64,000 nucleotides of DNA from Gymnorhina tibicen (Eukaryota > Chordata > Aves > Passeriformes > Artamidae). The notes beneath the pieces were generated by a model. That model did no database searches. It was not told the origin of the DNA and saw only the letters and a program-made list of their open reading frames with translations. This document shows positions 20,901-35,500 of the stretch, in pieces. The translations under genes were made by a program, and so were the position numbers. Numbering within the stretch: the stretch's first letter is position 1; the number at the start of each line of letters is the position of its first letter. The stretch lies in contig VXAZ01005694.1 in the NCBI GenBank assembly GCA_013399875.1, positions 667,331 through 731,330 on the forward strand. The letters run 5' to 3'.

Positions 20901-23900
20901 TAGTGTAGCAGATCAGTTGGCTTTTTTTCCTTTGTTCTTAGGAATGGCAATGACAACCAGATGCTTAAGTGATTTTTCAGTGATCGGGTTTAACGCAGGT
21001 GTATTAATTGTCTTGTATTATTTTGCTGGTAAAGTACTCATGAAACGCTCCCACTTTTTACATTCTCTGGTTTTACGCTTTTCAGCCAGCTCCAGGTTCT
21101 CTGAAGGTACTGTGCATGTATGTGTGTAAGTCATAACAGTAACCAGGTCACTAATTTTAAAATTATTTCTTCCCCAACAAGAATACAAATGTTTCCCCTT
21201 GGAGCAAGTACTATTGCAAGCAAAGAGTTGCATTGCAATGATCTTCCCAAGCTCCTGTCCAGTGGATGATGTTGATGCCTAATTAGAGGGGGAGCCCCAG
21301 GTTCATGCATTGGTGAAATGAGTTGCATCCTGGCCTTACCACACAGATACAAGCTCTTTAGTCAACAGCCTGTCTCAAAACTGCATTTGTTGATTCTTGT
21401 CGTGCTAGAACAAAAGAGAAGGAACACCAGGAACCTGGGCTAGACATACAAACATTTGCTCTGCTTGTGTCTTTTACCTCCTCCCTTTCCTCTGCTTGTT
21501 TGCCTATCCTTGCCCTTGGTGTAGTGGAAACCATTCATGCTCTGCTCGACATTTGATCTTCCTTCTGGCTAACCGTGAAATAATAAAATGCAGAATTTCT
21601 CTAACCAAATGCCAGCGTTGTTCGTTCAAGCGTAGCTGCCTCCCCTGTTCCATCTCATTTAACTACATCTGACATCAGCTCTACCTGTATCCCCTCTGAG
21701 CAGCTGGTGGCAGCTGTTAGAGCTAAGACTAGCCCTGCTCCTCTTTTTTTGTTGTTGTTGTTTAGGTTGGGCTAAATATAGCCTGCTGCTTGATTACTGG
21801 GGAAGGAATGCCAGGATTCAAGATTTGTGTTGTGCAGCACAAATTCTTCCCTCGGCCTGTGCCTAGCCACCCCCTGCAGCTCTTGCCTCGATAAGATAGC
21901 TGCCCTGCCCACTTGTCTCCTGCAGGTTTGCCAAAGGCAACTGCAAAGCTTCCTGGTGGAGTCCCGGGAATGGTTTGTCAGGGCGAGGTACAGGCCTGCA
22001 GTGTTGGGTCAGTCTGCTGTTCCCCACCGGGGCACTGGGAGGTCCTTTCACAAACTGCAGGATTTTTATTCTTCCACAAACTTGTTGCTTACCTCCCTGG
22101 TACCTGAAGTCTCTTTGCCTTGCATCTACTCTTCTTGCCTTGTTTCTTCTCAGCTGTCACCCTCCCCTTTCCCCGTGCCAGTTCCCTAGAACTGTACGTG
22201 TTCCCTAGGGACGGCATACGGTGAAATGGCTTTGTACTTTACAGGAGAACTTTGCGTTTACAGTTCCTCTCTCACCCTCCTCACTTTGGGCTTACTCCCA
22301 TCTTTGCTTCTCATCCCCAGCTCCTTCTTTGCCCACGCTGCCAGTGCATTGTGCATCATCAAATGCTCAGGGCATGAGATCCAGATGAGCTAATCCTGGC
22401 AGCAGTGGTGTGATGCAGCAGAGAACAGTCACTCTGAAGTGGTTCCTACTGTCCTGGAAACCGTTCCTTGGCATGGACTTTGAGGATATTCCAAGCTTTG
22501 ACTGCTCCAGGCAGTCATTGCAAGAAGCCAGCTTTGCACAGGTTAAAAAAGGAAGCAGTGTATATCTGTACATAGCTAGTCTTGGTCATAGAAGTGGGTA
22601 AATTTACCTATTTTGGCTTTGTGGCAGAGCAGGAGAAACAAGTTATGTCTGTATTTCTCAAGCAAACTCTTTTTCTGCATTTGTTCTTGTGCCGCCCTTG
22701 AACCTTGTACATTTACAGCACCCAAAAATAAATATGTTAGGCGTATGAAAAGCTAACACTGCCTTAAAGAAGGAGGATCAATGAAATGCTTTAGGCTCTA
22801 GCTGAGCCCTGGTTACAGGGCTGTGATCATCTGCTGTTGACTGAGGGTGTTTGTACCCTCTCACCACACGCCTGGCAGGCGCTCCCAGCTCTCTGGTGAG
22901 CAGGAGAGACAAAGAATGGCTATAAGAGAGTGAGGGAACTATGGCATCTTCATCCATTTGCTACTTTTATTCCAAGCCTGTGTTTGCTCAGTGTTACTGG
23001 CAATGTTTTATACACCCCCTGCTGCAGAGGCAATTACAGCTTTGGGCAAGGACATCCCTCAGCTTCCCTTCCCTCTCTACAGGCAGTTTGAGGGGTGCTG
23101 ATGGAGCGCTCCCCATTGCCACTCCAAAGTTATGGAACTCCCACCTCACCAGCTCTCAAACCTGGCCTGCTGTTTGAACCCACTTTTCTTTCCATTCACC
23201 TCAGATCTAACCAGCCCCTCCTGTTTTCACTGACTCCCACCTCTTCCTGGAGACAGGAAAGCAACTGAGGGAGGTGCATCTGTTTCTATTGCCTTTTCAT
23301 ACTTCTGAATGGGAAAAGTTCTTTTTATGAGCGTTTCCCACCAGGTAGAGCATTCACGCTGCTGGAGTTAAATCTGCAGCTGTTACAGCCTCTAATGGAT
23401 TTGCCATGTAGGTGTTGGGAAGTGCCATATATTATGGCAGTGACGCTGTAGATAACTCCTATTCTATGCATACAGCACGAAAAGATGAATGGCAGGAGAA
23501 GCATGAAGCCCTGGGGAAGGAAGTAGTAGATACATTAAACATATGTGCAGCTTTAAAATGTCATAGAAGTTGGCTGGAGCCTCCAGCTGCCTTTCCAGAA
23601 ATGTTAGACAGTAGTCTGTGCTCAGGAAAATGAGGGAATATGTTGAAAACATCCAGCCTGGGTTTGAAAGCACACGGAGCTGCTGACATTCCCGGGTTGT
23701 TCTGCTGCTGCCGCTGCGCTGGGGTCAGCAGCAAAGAAGCCACAGACAAGCAAGAGCAGAGGCCTGGGGCAGTGGTGTCACCACAGGGGAAATGTTTGGC
23801 TAAGTCGCCTGAAAAGTTTTCAGGGTGGAAGGATGCGACTGGGCAGCGCACAGGATGCACTCTCCCAGGGAGGGGGTTTCTTTAGTGCTTGAACAGCACT

Positions 23901-25014
23901 GTGGCTTTCCCAAGGGCTGTGGGAACGATGGCCAGCGCCACGGCCCTCCTGCAAGGCAGGCCACTGAGACTGGCCTCAAGTGGCCAGTATGGGAACTGAG
24001 GTGAAGGAAGGGGGAGCCTGATAGTCCCAAGTCACCGAGGGAACTGTGACTCGGGAGTTGCCAAAGTTCCTTTCCGTGACTTCTCTTCAGGGCCAGGGCT
24101 GCTGAGATCCAGCCTGATGGATGGCTCCCAGGCTGGCAGCATCTGAGACCCAGCCCTTATCAGCCCTGCGGGATCCTTGGGACCCTTTATGGCTCTTCCA
24201 CTGACATTAATTATTGACAACAAAATATAGCACAGAGGCAACATTTATTTTCATTAAAAACATATTTGGCAATCCTGTCTTTCAGTACTTCCCCAGTAGG
24301 GCTTAATTTCATTTTGACCCACAGGACCACAAGCACAAAAGGAGCTTGTCTTTACTTCCTTTCTCCCCTTCATGTGGCTGTGCTTTCCATCCAACTCTCA
24401 GTCTAACTCTAATATAGTCTATCAGAGGTTTGCACAACCCTGCTCTAGTGAGCTGCTTTTGTCAGCAGCTCATCTCTGCGCCTGCCCTGGGAAACCAAAA
24501 TCCCACTCCCCGCAACAGTGGAAGCCAGTTAGACAGAGCTGTCAGCCATGATCTTTTCCTGACCTACCCAGCAATTGACCCAGAGGAGCTTCACAAGCGA
24601 GGACTTCAAAAGTGTCATTCAAAGCAGGAAAGTGTAAGAAAGAATTTAGAAGCTAAAAGATCAGAGCGAGCTATTTATTTTCTCACTGCAGAATAAATTG
24701 AAAATTATTGAAGAGTCACCACAGAAGAATGCAGTGTTAGACCCACGGGTGGCAGAAAAAACATGCAAACAAAAAATCCCCACCAAACCCCACGCTCTGC
24801 TGGACGTGGGAGTATGAGTGCCAAAACAAGCACCTTGGTAGCCAGCCTCAGTGGCAGAGTCCGTGATGCCAAGCGCTGCTGCTTAACCCAACTGGATTCT
24901 TGTGGTTATGTGCACGGGAGTTGGTTCTCCTCCAGGCTGATTTCCAACGTGAAATAATTTAATAGGGGTCCACAATATGACTTGATCTGTCAGATCTACT
25001 TCCAGGCAAAGTTT

Positions 25015-25030
25015 AAAAAAAAAAAAAAAA
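25015..25030. repeat. Poly(A) run
   Basis: Sixteen A residues in unique intronic sequence. I saw no processed pseudogene immediately upstream. Confidence 0.9.
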
Positions 25031-28000
25031 TTATCTCCAATTAAGAAAATTTGACCTTTATCTACAGGAAGCATGGTAGGTCTCAAGATAATACGGTAAG
25101 CTGTGTCCTGGATAATCAAACATTCACATACTGATCTTCAGTCTCCCGTGGTAATCTCAAATAATTGCATCTCATGCAAGAATAATCTTTTGTCAGTATT
25201 CAGTGTAATTAAACCAGTCTAGTTCTGACCACCCACCACCATGTATCCTCAGTATCGTTTTGGTAATTTCTTGGCAAATTTTGTTTGCAGTTTCTGACCT
25301 GGCATGTGAAATAACCAAGCCTCTCTCATGAAAACAAACTACCTCTATTTTAAACATGCTCCGTATGACTGTTTTCTTCATTAATTTGCTATTTAGGATC
25401 CAGCATGAAAGAGGCCCCTGAGATTCATCTCGGTACCACTGTGGTGGAAATTCACATAGTGTTCAGTGCAGACTGGGAGGAGTTTGGGAGCATGTACTGT
25501 AAGAAATACTTCCATAGTTTGCACAGGTCTTATGTATAGTTCTGCAAACTTCTAGGGCTCCACAGAAAAGATCATACTCTATTTCTACTCTTTCCTGCTT
25601 GAAAAGGCAGATAATTGGATTCTCAACTAAGAAAAGAGCTTTGCCTGTTATGTTTTCCTAGTCTCCCTCTACAGAATAAACTACCAAAATACATAGGATT
25701 TTCTTTATTTTATATTCATGAAGAAGCCTCAGTAAAGTTGCCTTTTTCCTAAGCAGCTCTAGCAGCTACGATGTATATTTGTCTGTAAAATCACATGCAG
25801 CCACTGATGTTCATGGTACAATCAGCATCAGCTCTGGAGCAGGATAGTTTGGCATCCCCGTAAAGATGAGGCAAGAGACAGACTATGGAAAATGCAGAAG
25901 AACCTTTGAGCAGTTTCTTAAATTCTAACGTTTTACAGGTGTGAAAAGTATCATGATTTGCCTTCAGGTCTTCACACCCAGCTGGACAAAGTTTCAGTAT
26001 TACTGAGACTAATTCCACGTTCAGTAATTCACCTCACATTGGGTCTGTATTTTTATTCACCTAAAATAATTTTGCATGGCTCATTTTACAGCATTTCTTC
26101 AGCTGCTAAACATTTACTAAGTGGTGCCTTCTAGTAAGCTGTGAAGATGTTAATATCATCCAGTCTGAGGAACATTTTTTTGCACATCAGAGCGCTGGAA
26201 GTGTTACTTTCTGTTCCCAGTGCCACAGCACAGACAGGGACTGGCTGCAGATAGAAGCAGGGGACTCAGCAGAAGAGAATGACCTTCACAGCTGAGTTAA
26301 AACAGTACAGTACCACCTCAGATCCTACCTCTAGTTTCTGCATGGGAAGTGGCTGGCAGGAGTGTTGCCCAAAAAGGCAGGGAAACTACAATGACCGACA
26401 GCAGGAGTTGGAACAGGGCTGAGGGAAACATGCTCGTGACGAAAGTACCTTGAGGCTTGCTTGTGCCCTGTTGTTTTCTGTTCGTTCCCATTAACGCTGT
26501 TGCTCGTGGTGAAGGTTAAAGTGCTTTTGTTGTGGGTAATGTGACAGAGGATTGAAAGAAGGCTTTGGTTTCAGGCACGAGCAATCTGACATCGTGTGTT
26601 AAAAGTACTAAGTCATTGTGCAATTCCGGGACTTCCTGTTCACTTCAGCAGGTGACTCTTAAGAAGTCAGGGCTCTACAGTTCCTGTGACATTCTAAAGG
26701 TATATTCAGAACACTTTGAACCTACTGATTGCAAAAGTGCTCTCAGATCTCAAACTGTTGTCAGAAGAAAGTTTGCAGGCCAGTCACGAACAGAGGATGC
26801 TCAGGGTGAGTCCCAGAGTGCTAAACCAGCAAGAGTAGTTCTGCACGCGGGGCACTTTGTAAGGGCTAATCCAGGTGCACCTCTATAGTCTAAGACTCCT
26901 GAAGAGTCTTAAGGATGCTTTTAGTGACGTTGCTCTTGTATTTGGAGAACAAAATGAATGTGTGGTGGGTTTTGTTTGGGGCTGGGTTTCTTCAGTATGA
27001 ATATTGACCTGTATAAAAACTTACCTTCCTGAAGCTTGGAGCACAGAGTGGCACTCTCTAGTTCCCAGCTGGATTGCAGGCTTTCTGAGGAGCAAGGAGT
27101 GTCCCAGTGAAACCCACAAAATAGCCTAGAAAAGTGCATGAATGCATGGAGGTGCTGGGTCATATGGGAATGGGGACTGTCTCTTGTGTAATGCCTGATT
27201 CCACCTTCGGTTTATCCCTGTACCTCTCAGCACAGCATCACAGCCACTTGCTTCTAAAAAAAGAAAGAATTGTTTAAACATTAAAACAAGTGCTGTTCAC
27301 CACCTTGCTGTAGGAAGACTGAGGCCACCTGTGTCTCCAGGAGCTAAATCACAGCAGCTCCCTCAGCCCGTGCACTTGAAAGAAAACCCTGCTGCCTAAA
27401 TGTTGTCACACAGGTGTCACACACGAGCCCGGAGTCTGGTCTGTCTCTACTGCTGTACTCTGCAGCCTCTGCAGGGTTCTCTACCCTGCTTCTCTCAGCA
27501 GTGCAGAACCTGTCCAGTTCTAGGTGCCTCATGAACACCCGAGGGTTTTCTTCCTCACTGAATAATTTCCCCAGCGACAAACATTTTATGTCCTTCATCG
27601 CAAGGGGGTCAGAGTAGATGGCTGCAATAACCCTTCCTGACTTGAAAAATGTGATCTTGTTGACCGTGAGTATATTAAATTAAGAATCTTTCCCAGGTGC
27701 TTAGTGGATTTTTTTTTTTCTTCCTCTTGAGCTAAAACACTGCTATAGTCATGATCCTCTCCTCTGGGCCACTTCCCTTTTTCTTAGTAGTGTTTGTATT
27801 CTATATATCTGCTTATTCCTACACACTAACCACATGGAGCCCCCTCTTCATTTTGTGAGGCAGATGATTTTCATAACACTGTTACGAAACCTTTTTTTAA
27901 GATTTAATATTAAGTATCTAAGAAAAAAAATGATACAACTTTCTGTGTTTGTTTTATTTAGCATATAACTTTATGGCACTGGGTTGAAAGCCCTCGCCGA

Positions 28001-29543
28001 GTCAATGTTTGGGCTGCGCTGCCGGGATGTTAATGAGAACATCCAAATTTTATGCAATCGAGCTCATTAAAATGAACAGCACAATTTGTGCAGCAGTGGC
28101 TTATTTGCAAGAACAGGGATTAACAGGAGCACATAGAAGAGCAGAATACAGATGCAATTTTTTCACTTGGAGATCAGAACAAAAATACAGAGCTCTTCAG
28201 TGACCCGTGCTAACATGAATATTTTTACCTCTGAACAAGGTGTAAGATTTGAAAGCACACTGGCAAATAAAGAGCTCGCACAGAGGAGATCTGCTCAGAT
28301 CAAAGAGGAGCTCTAGAAGCAGTCAGTTTTAGAAAGACAAACCTTAATCTCAGAAGATGAAAAAGCAAAGTCACAGAAGGCGAGCTTTAGTTACAACTCT
28401 TCAAAAGTAGATTAAAATTTCAGAGGATTATTTGCAAAGCTAATAAAGAACATTAGTTATAGAAAATTAAAGATTAATTCAAGGCTCCACAAAGTGCTAG
28501 ACTAAATAACCTTGTGCAGTGTCCTGAGCAGATAGATGTGGCCCTCACAGATAGAAGGAGGTTGATACATGAAAATAAATGAAAAAGCCTGCGTTTATTT
28601 CTGTGGGCTTTGGAGCAGGGCCATCAGCAGCAGCATCAGTCGTGCCATGGACCGTGCCCGTTCTGCCTCCTCCCAGGGAGGAAAGGGGATGTCTGGGGTG
28701 GCCCCACAACCAGTGCCAGCAGACTCTCAGAAAGTAATAGAATGAATTGAAAGACAAAACACGGTTTAAAAGCAAGCACTGTAAGGGCAAAACCATAGAG
28801 CCAGGAAAAGCATGGTGTGCTGTTTCCTCAGCCATAGGTGCTGCGTTGTTTTTCATTCAAGATTTGGAGCCCTTCCTACAAATTCTCTAAAAACACATCA
28901 TCTGAAAAAGTTAAGAGTTCACACATTTTTTCCACCCCTGCCTTGCAACAACACCAGACTTTATATAGCACAGCACTAACATACCCTTGCAGTAGCATGG
29001 ATTTCACATACTGAGGACGCACTGGATAAAAACCACAAAGGAACTGATTCCAAGGTGATCTAACCCAGGAGCCTAACCCAGACCATTCCAGCTCAATCTA
29101 GACCCTGACTCCTTGGACCAGGGACTCTTCCTGCTGACTGAATGATTCAAACTGCCCCTATCAGCATGTTACATTTTGCAGTCACATAAATACAGGCTTA
29201 CCACAACCTTCTGTTTTCATCTCCTAGATACAAGCACTAGAGCACAGGACAGCAAGAATATGCCCACAGTTAACAGAGTTTTTTTCTTCAACAGCAGTGT
29301 AGTACTTCTACGTGAGCCTGGCTTGGACTGCTCAGAGAAAGAAAAAAACCAAAAAAAGAGGTGGTTTGCTAAGAGCTTTGGCAATTAAAATAATGAGGAG
29401 ACAATGCTAATGACCAGCACACAACACGTCAGGATCATGGGTTCAATAAAAGGAGCTGTTCAGCTGTGCTGCCTCTAAGTGCTGACCTGTGTGAGTGAAG
29501 TCAGTGGGGCTCCTGCATTTCTTTTTCTGACAGAGATGAGTGT

Positions 29544-29583
29544 CACCTGTCAGGATAAACCTCAGTTTTCAGTCTGACAGGTG
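29544..29583. promoter_or_regulatory. Inverted repeat of paired E-box/TGIF-MEIS-like half sites
   Basis: CACCTGTCAG (29544-29553) and its exact reverse complement CTGACAGGTG (29574-29583) are separated by 20 bp. Each arm contains CACCTG, the E2-box bound by ZEB and SNAI repressors, overlapping CTGTCA, a TGIF/MEIS-type core. Paired CACCTG sites are the known arrangement for the two zinc-finger clusters of ZEB1/ZEB2. It lies in the RERG intron, 13.5 kb from the coding exon. Motif symmetry is seen; binding is inference. Confidence 0.4.
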
Positions 29584-32500
29584 GAGCTGGAAGCAAAACT
29601 TCTTAACATAGCCTTAAATAGTGGTGGGGTAGTACCAGGGCCCCTCTGAGTTTCTTAGGACATTGCTTAGGTTTAGCTATTCAGACTTGACATTTCCATG
29701 CTGGGTGACTGCTCCAGGCTGCTTTTCTTACTGGAAGATGTCTGCAGAAGCAGTACAGACATTTCTAAGAACAAGGTTAGGAAAACAAAAAATAGCTGTG
29801 TGTCTGTGTTAAAAAAAATTCTTGCAGCAACTTTGCCCAGATGTTCTGGTATTATCAGTCCCCAAAGCAGGGACACAAAATATGACAAGAGTGGGGTCAG
29901 CATGTCAGCAAGGGAATTCTTTTTCTTTGTCTCTGAAAGTGTACCTGTGTTTGGTGGCAAAGTTGGAAGTTCCAAGCTGTGTTTCACAAGCTGGAGGTAG
30001 AAGTTAAATTTTCCCCTTCTATGAGGAGCTTATTCTTAGGGAAGACGTTCCAGCCCTAGATATAGGACACTATCTTTTCAAGAAGCTGTGTAGGGAAAAA
30101 AAATTGGGCACAGATGCTCTGAAGAAGTCTTGAAGTGCATGGGAAACAAAAGTCCCAACAAATGGAGAGCAAACAGCAATTTAGGATTAAGTTTGCCTTT
30201 CCATTAGCTTATCTGAAACAGATTTGTCTTGGGAAGCAGTTCTGGAAGCTAAGAAAATGCTGCTCCCAGCCTCAGAGATTAGTGGCAAAATCTCAGTTGC
30301 TTTACCTCATCTCTGCACATCACTGTGAAACTTTGTCTCCTCTCTCCAAAGCTTGGGCTTTGATGGAGCTTTTTACACTCTGCATCTTTTCTCCATCCAG
30401 TGCAACTAGAAATAAGGAGTGAATCCAACTCACTCTACTGAGCAGTCACAAGACATTGGCAAAGGGATACCTCCCTCCTGCTGCTGCCCGTGGGGTGGTT
30501 ACACTGTGGAGAGGTGGAGGTCTCCTGTCTCAAGGGCTGTCGGAGCAGCACAAAAAGCCCTCAGCCCTGTGCTTTGGGTTGCACCTCACCAGTCCAGGAG
30601 AGGATTTAACTTTCATTCAGGAAGTATAAACACACAGGGAGATGGACATAGATGCACACACTGAGATATAATATCTCTCCCAATTATCTCGTGGCAGTTT
30701 GGGTTTGTGGCCTCATATATCTGCTGTCTTTTGAGCAGCCTGGGCAGAGCCTGCAGTCCTGCAAAAAAATTTCCAGTTTTCAAGCAGAACAAGGGGTTTA
30801 TATGGGCTGTTTATGACTTTAGGAAACTAAAGTGCTGAAGAAAAAAAGCCTGCCTCCATAAGGGTATCATTTATTTTTCTATTTTATCTACTTTCCTACA
30901 TAGAAGCCATTCCAGAAGAGTTATTTTTTCATCCACTTCAACTGAAGATCAGTTGCTTGCAGCTTCTTGATTATTTCTTTTTAGGCTTCTTAGTGCCAGG
31001 CTGGAATACCATGTTCAAGTGAGGACAGTGAGCAGCCTGGGAAGAAATTCTAATATCCTGAGTATGTACCGTGCAGCAGTAGCCTCAGAAACCATTGTCA
31101 GTGCATTAAATTAACTTTGGGTGTTCACCTTACTTCTAGATGTTTGTCTTAGCAAAATGCCTGTAAGACTCTTAAAAGAATTGGCGACCCAAATGCCTTC
31201 CCAAGGTTTAGCACTTGCAGGGCAGTGAGGAAGCCTTTGTTTACCCCCAGACTTCAGTTTAGGCTGCCCCAAGCGCTGAGTGCGGGGCGCTCCGTGCGCT
31301 GGCGTTTACATCAGCTCAGCAGGACACTGCTGCTTAGCTTTGGTGGAACTTTACAGCCTGTTTTATTGCAGCAAGGGCAGCAGTGTGATGAATCTTTTAA
31401 ATAAATCTCCTCTGATGGATTTTCTGGCGCCTTCCTTAGATTAGGGGTGGAAAGTATCTCGCTTTCAAAGCTCAGCGCATTTACCACCAACACAGGCCCT
31501 GTCTAACACCATTAGTGCAGTCTTAACTAGGAAATTTATATTAAAAAATGCATTTTCTCTGTGGGGACACAGCATAGATGAGCATTATGTGCAGGCAGTG
31601 AACGACACAACGCTGACATGAGTTTTTATTTGGTATTACCCAAAGTCAGAGCCTTATACACAACCTGATAATCGTCTCTTCTGCTGTGTTTTCCCCCCAA
31701 CACAAGTGAATAAATGAGTGCTCTGGAGCTCATCTGCTGCTGAAACAAGCTGTGGGGGAAATAATTCATTTAAGGGCACCTTCAATTTCATCTTGTGAGA
31801 AGTGAGTTTAATGCAATTTTTCTTTATAAAGTAACTTCCTCTACCCTTCCCTCCAGCTCCCTCCACTTTCTGCTGCAGTGCTGCAATGCTGAAGCAAACT
31901 GGCTGAATGGCATTTTTTCCACCTTGTCCAAAGCCGCCATGAGGAAAAATCTGTTATCCCAGTGAGAATAAGGCCAGTTTCAATTTTGCAGAACCCTAAA
32001 ACCCTGGGAGTAGGTCCGCATTTGGACTTTTGGTTTGTGCATTACTAAGAGAAAACCAGGAAAAAGAAAAGGTGTGGGCTGGTAGTTCTTGATCCTGTTT
32101 GTCACGATATCTCCCTTAAACTGCACCTTCTTTGCTTAAGCCCTTAGTCTGTGGAACTGAAAATGTAGCTGAGATCCATTTATAGGGCAGCATCAGCAGG
32201 CTGTGTGAGTGTTAAGTTAATCATTCTGACTGCTGCCTGGCGCATCTGCGGGGTGGAACAAAACCCCCCTTCAGCATTTGTCCCTGTGCACAGGAGTTTA
32301 AGGGTCTGAAGTTCCCTGGGTCTGTCCGAGACTTTCTGTGCACTGTTACAAAGGAGGTTTTTGGTGGATTGCCACTGCTTCCCCTTTTAGTATCTCTTTT
32401 TTACCTGTTCCCTTCAATATATCCCTTTGCTGAAGAACGGTGGGAAGGGGGTCTCACAGTTCTGCTGCCTTTCCTGGGGACACATCCTTCCACACTGGAT

Positions 32501-35500
32501 GTCTTTGTGTCAGACTTTCCCTGCTCAAACCTTTGCTTTGCTCACGGCTTTGCGAAAGCTGCATTAATTCATCGTTTTCCCTGCGGCTTGCAGGGGCATG
32601 AAATTAGTACTTATATTAATCTGAGGCATATTAATTTTACACCTACAGCAAGTGATAAAAGTCCGATCTTTAGCAAATACACAGGAGATGTCCACAGATC
32701 CAGAATGTCACATTATTTTTCTATTTCTTTGTGGAAGCTTTCCCTCAACATATTTCCGTGTTTTTGTATATGAAAAAAACAGGTGAATTTGAGAAGAGCT
32801 TGAGCCTTTTTGAGCAGTGGTCTTAAAATCTGTTTAGAAAGGAAGAAAGTTGATTGCTTTACTAGTCTGATACAGAGTGGTTTGTAATTTTCCTCCTATG
32901 ATATAGGAAGAGAGCACCTCCCTGCCTTTTTGCATCCCCTAGGGAATCATAATCTGACTTGTGGTGTCACTCATACCAATTCTCATGAATGTTCCAAGCT
33001 ACTCCCAGTGAATTTTAACTGCTAAAGAGAACAGTTTTAATATGAATACGAGTGCAAGGATCGTGTTTATGTGCACAGAGTGAATGAATGACAGTTCTGA
33101 AGTCCAAGTGTGTCTGCACCACCAGTTAATTAGCAGCCAGAAAAAAATACATACATTTCAATATTTAACCCTGAAGTCAGGCTGGTGTAAAGGCCTGAAG
33201 TAACTTTACAGTGTTCTCCAGTAATTGTGTCTCGAACCACACTGAGCTGTTGTTGACAGCAAGAGACTTTGCTCCTAGTTTTCCTTCCTGATTCTCCTGC
33301 TATTTATTATATAAACTTCGAAAAGCTCCCACGAATTTGGAGTTACTTACCATCATATGCTGAGATGTGAGGAGAAGGTTTCATAAAGCTCAGGGAAATG
33401 CTTAAAATCATTGTGTCGGGGCAGCTATACAAGTGCAAAGTGTGGATGAGAGAGAAAATCCCCTGGGAATGGAGTGAAAGAAGGGGAATATAGTAAAAGA
33501 AGGGGAAGGTGGAAAGGAATTCCTGCACTCCTCTTTCAGCTATCAAGAGTCTTCTGGTTGTGTGTGAGGTTTCAGAACACACCCACACTAACATTTTCAA
33601 ACTTCTCTGCATAATCAGGGTGGCTGGACACACATCTCCATGGGCTTTCAAACAAAGCTGAGATTCTCACCTTGTCTGCTGCCATCAGCCAGGGCTGCAA
33701 GAAAAGGCAGCAAATGTCAAAAAAACATTGCAGTGAAGTCATGAGAGATGGCAATACTTTTGTGACTAAAGGAGACTGCATCTGGCTCTCAGCCATCTAG
33801 ATGATTTTATACACACTCAGCTCCACAAATCAAAAAGCTTCTTGAGTTAATCTGTTTCAAAGGTCTCCATCAAAGAAAAACGACTGAGTGGCACTTGAAG
33901 TCTCAGCACAGGTATTAAAAACAAACAAACAAAATTGGCACAAAAATACTGTTTTCCTGACAGAGGACTCCTTTCCCCACAGTCACGGCATGATGGGGTA
34001 GTTTTTCTTAAGGCTGAACAGATGAATTGTGTCTTTAAGTCTATCATCTAGAAACTTCTGCAACAGGCTGACCACACAAACCAACGCCAGTGAAATGGAG
34101 AGCAAAATCTGGGCAGCTGCATTTCACTTTACTGTGATCCTGAAGTTACTGGCTTAAGTTTCATTCTGCTTCTGCCTGGCTCCTTTCTTTTGCACGGGCA
34201 CTTTATCTGGAAGGCACAGCTCTGGGCTGGCTGGGCCATCCATAAGGTGTTCTTTTCCCTTGGAATCAACCCTTACAAAAGAAGGTAACACACAAACATG
34301 CTTATTCAGAAGTCTAGTAAAATTTCAAGCTAGAGCTATGCAAAGTGTTGCAGGTTCGTGTTTTTAGCTTTGGGGCAGGTGTTTTGTTCATTATGGGGTT
34401 TTTTTTGTGTTGTTTTGGGTTTTGTTTCTCTTTTTTTTAAACAGTTACCCTGATTCCTAAGTAAAAAACCTTACCTGTATGTAGCCAAGTGGAAGAAAGA
34501 TTTGTCTCCCTGTACACCAATACTTCAGCTACACCACTGTGCTTTGAAACATCCGTATCAAAACCACAGTGGGACCACAGTGTTCTTCAAAGGAGCTCTA
34601 CCAGCCTGAGCACTCAGAGATGATAATTTTAAGTCCCTCAGTTAAAAGGGACATTAAGTCACTGAAGAAGAAGGTGTGCAGCCACTTGTGCCCAAGCCCA
34701 GGGTGTTTTACTCCGAGGAGCTGAGCTGTAAGACATCCTTTGCCTGTGTCCGTGTGTGCCAAAGGGGCACAGGTAGCCAGGAGATTGTCCAGACATCCAC
34801 TGGGTGCAGTGGTCCACTTTCCAAGTTTCATGATGCTTTAGGCAGGGCAATCCTGGTTTTAATGCAAGAAGTCCCATGTCTCCCAGTGGGGGCTGCAAAC
34901 TAGGATACAGAAGTCTGAGGGTTCTCTCACTCCTTGTGTGGTCTTGGCAAGTCACAATCGTTTGCTACCTCAACTTCTCCCTGTCCCTGAAGAGTACAGT
35001 ACCTTTTTTTCTGCCTCCTCTTTAATTATGGCAGGACCCAGCAAGCCCCAGCAGAGATTAGAGGGTTCTCTCTGCTATTTGCTAGAAGGCAAACCAAAGA
35101 TGTGCAAGAATCAGCTGATGTTTGTGTAGCAGCGAGGGCCTTGTTTGCAGTGCGCCATATGGATGCAGAGTTCTCGTCTGGCATAATCCTACAAGCAGAT
35201 GCCTGAAGAAGCAACTGCTCATCTGAAGCTTTTACCAGAGGAACCTCCCATTTCCTTTACGCCACAACCTCCTCCTTCTCTAACATATGGAAGTTAAATG
35301 TAGTTATGACTCAGGGGAATGTTTGTCCTTAAATTTAAGGAGCTTTCCCTGAACGCCCTTTCTGTGAGGAGTTTTCTTTGTCACGTTTCTTAGAAACCAC
35401 TTGCAGAGTTTCCTTGCTTCTGTAGACTGTATTTTATCTGTAGCAGGAAGCCATTTGCTTGTACTGATGTTATTATTTTGGGGACAAGTTTGCTGATCAT

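Larger units (their letters stand above)
15998..29543. other. RERG intron, first 13.5 kb: unique sequence
   Basis: Apart from the (TG)n at 17,963 and the poly(A) at 25,015 I see no mobile element I can name. No reading frame resembles a known protein. The 120-codon frame at 21,827-22,189 and similar ones have no homology I recognise. Confidence 0.6.

Noticed and set aside
27600..27660. Possible CR1 tail (GTCAGAGTAGATGGCTGCAA followed by CCCTTCCTGACTTG)
   Set aside because: Only a loose similarity to the CR1 terminal block, without the terminal repeat; too weak to annotate.
28480..28520. Possible CR1 tail (GTGCTAGACTAAATAACCTT)
   Set aside because: Matches only part of one block; no neighbouring CR1 sequence.
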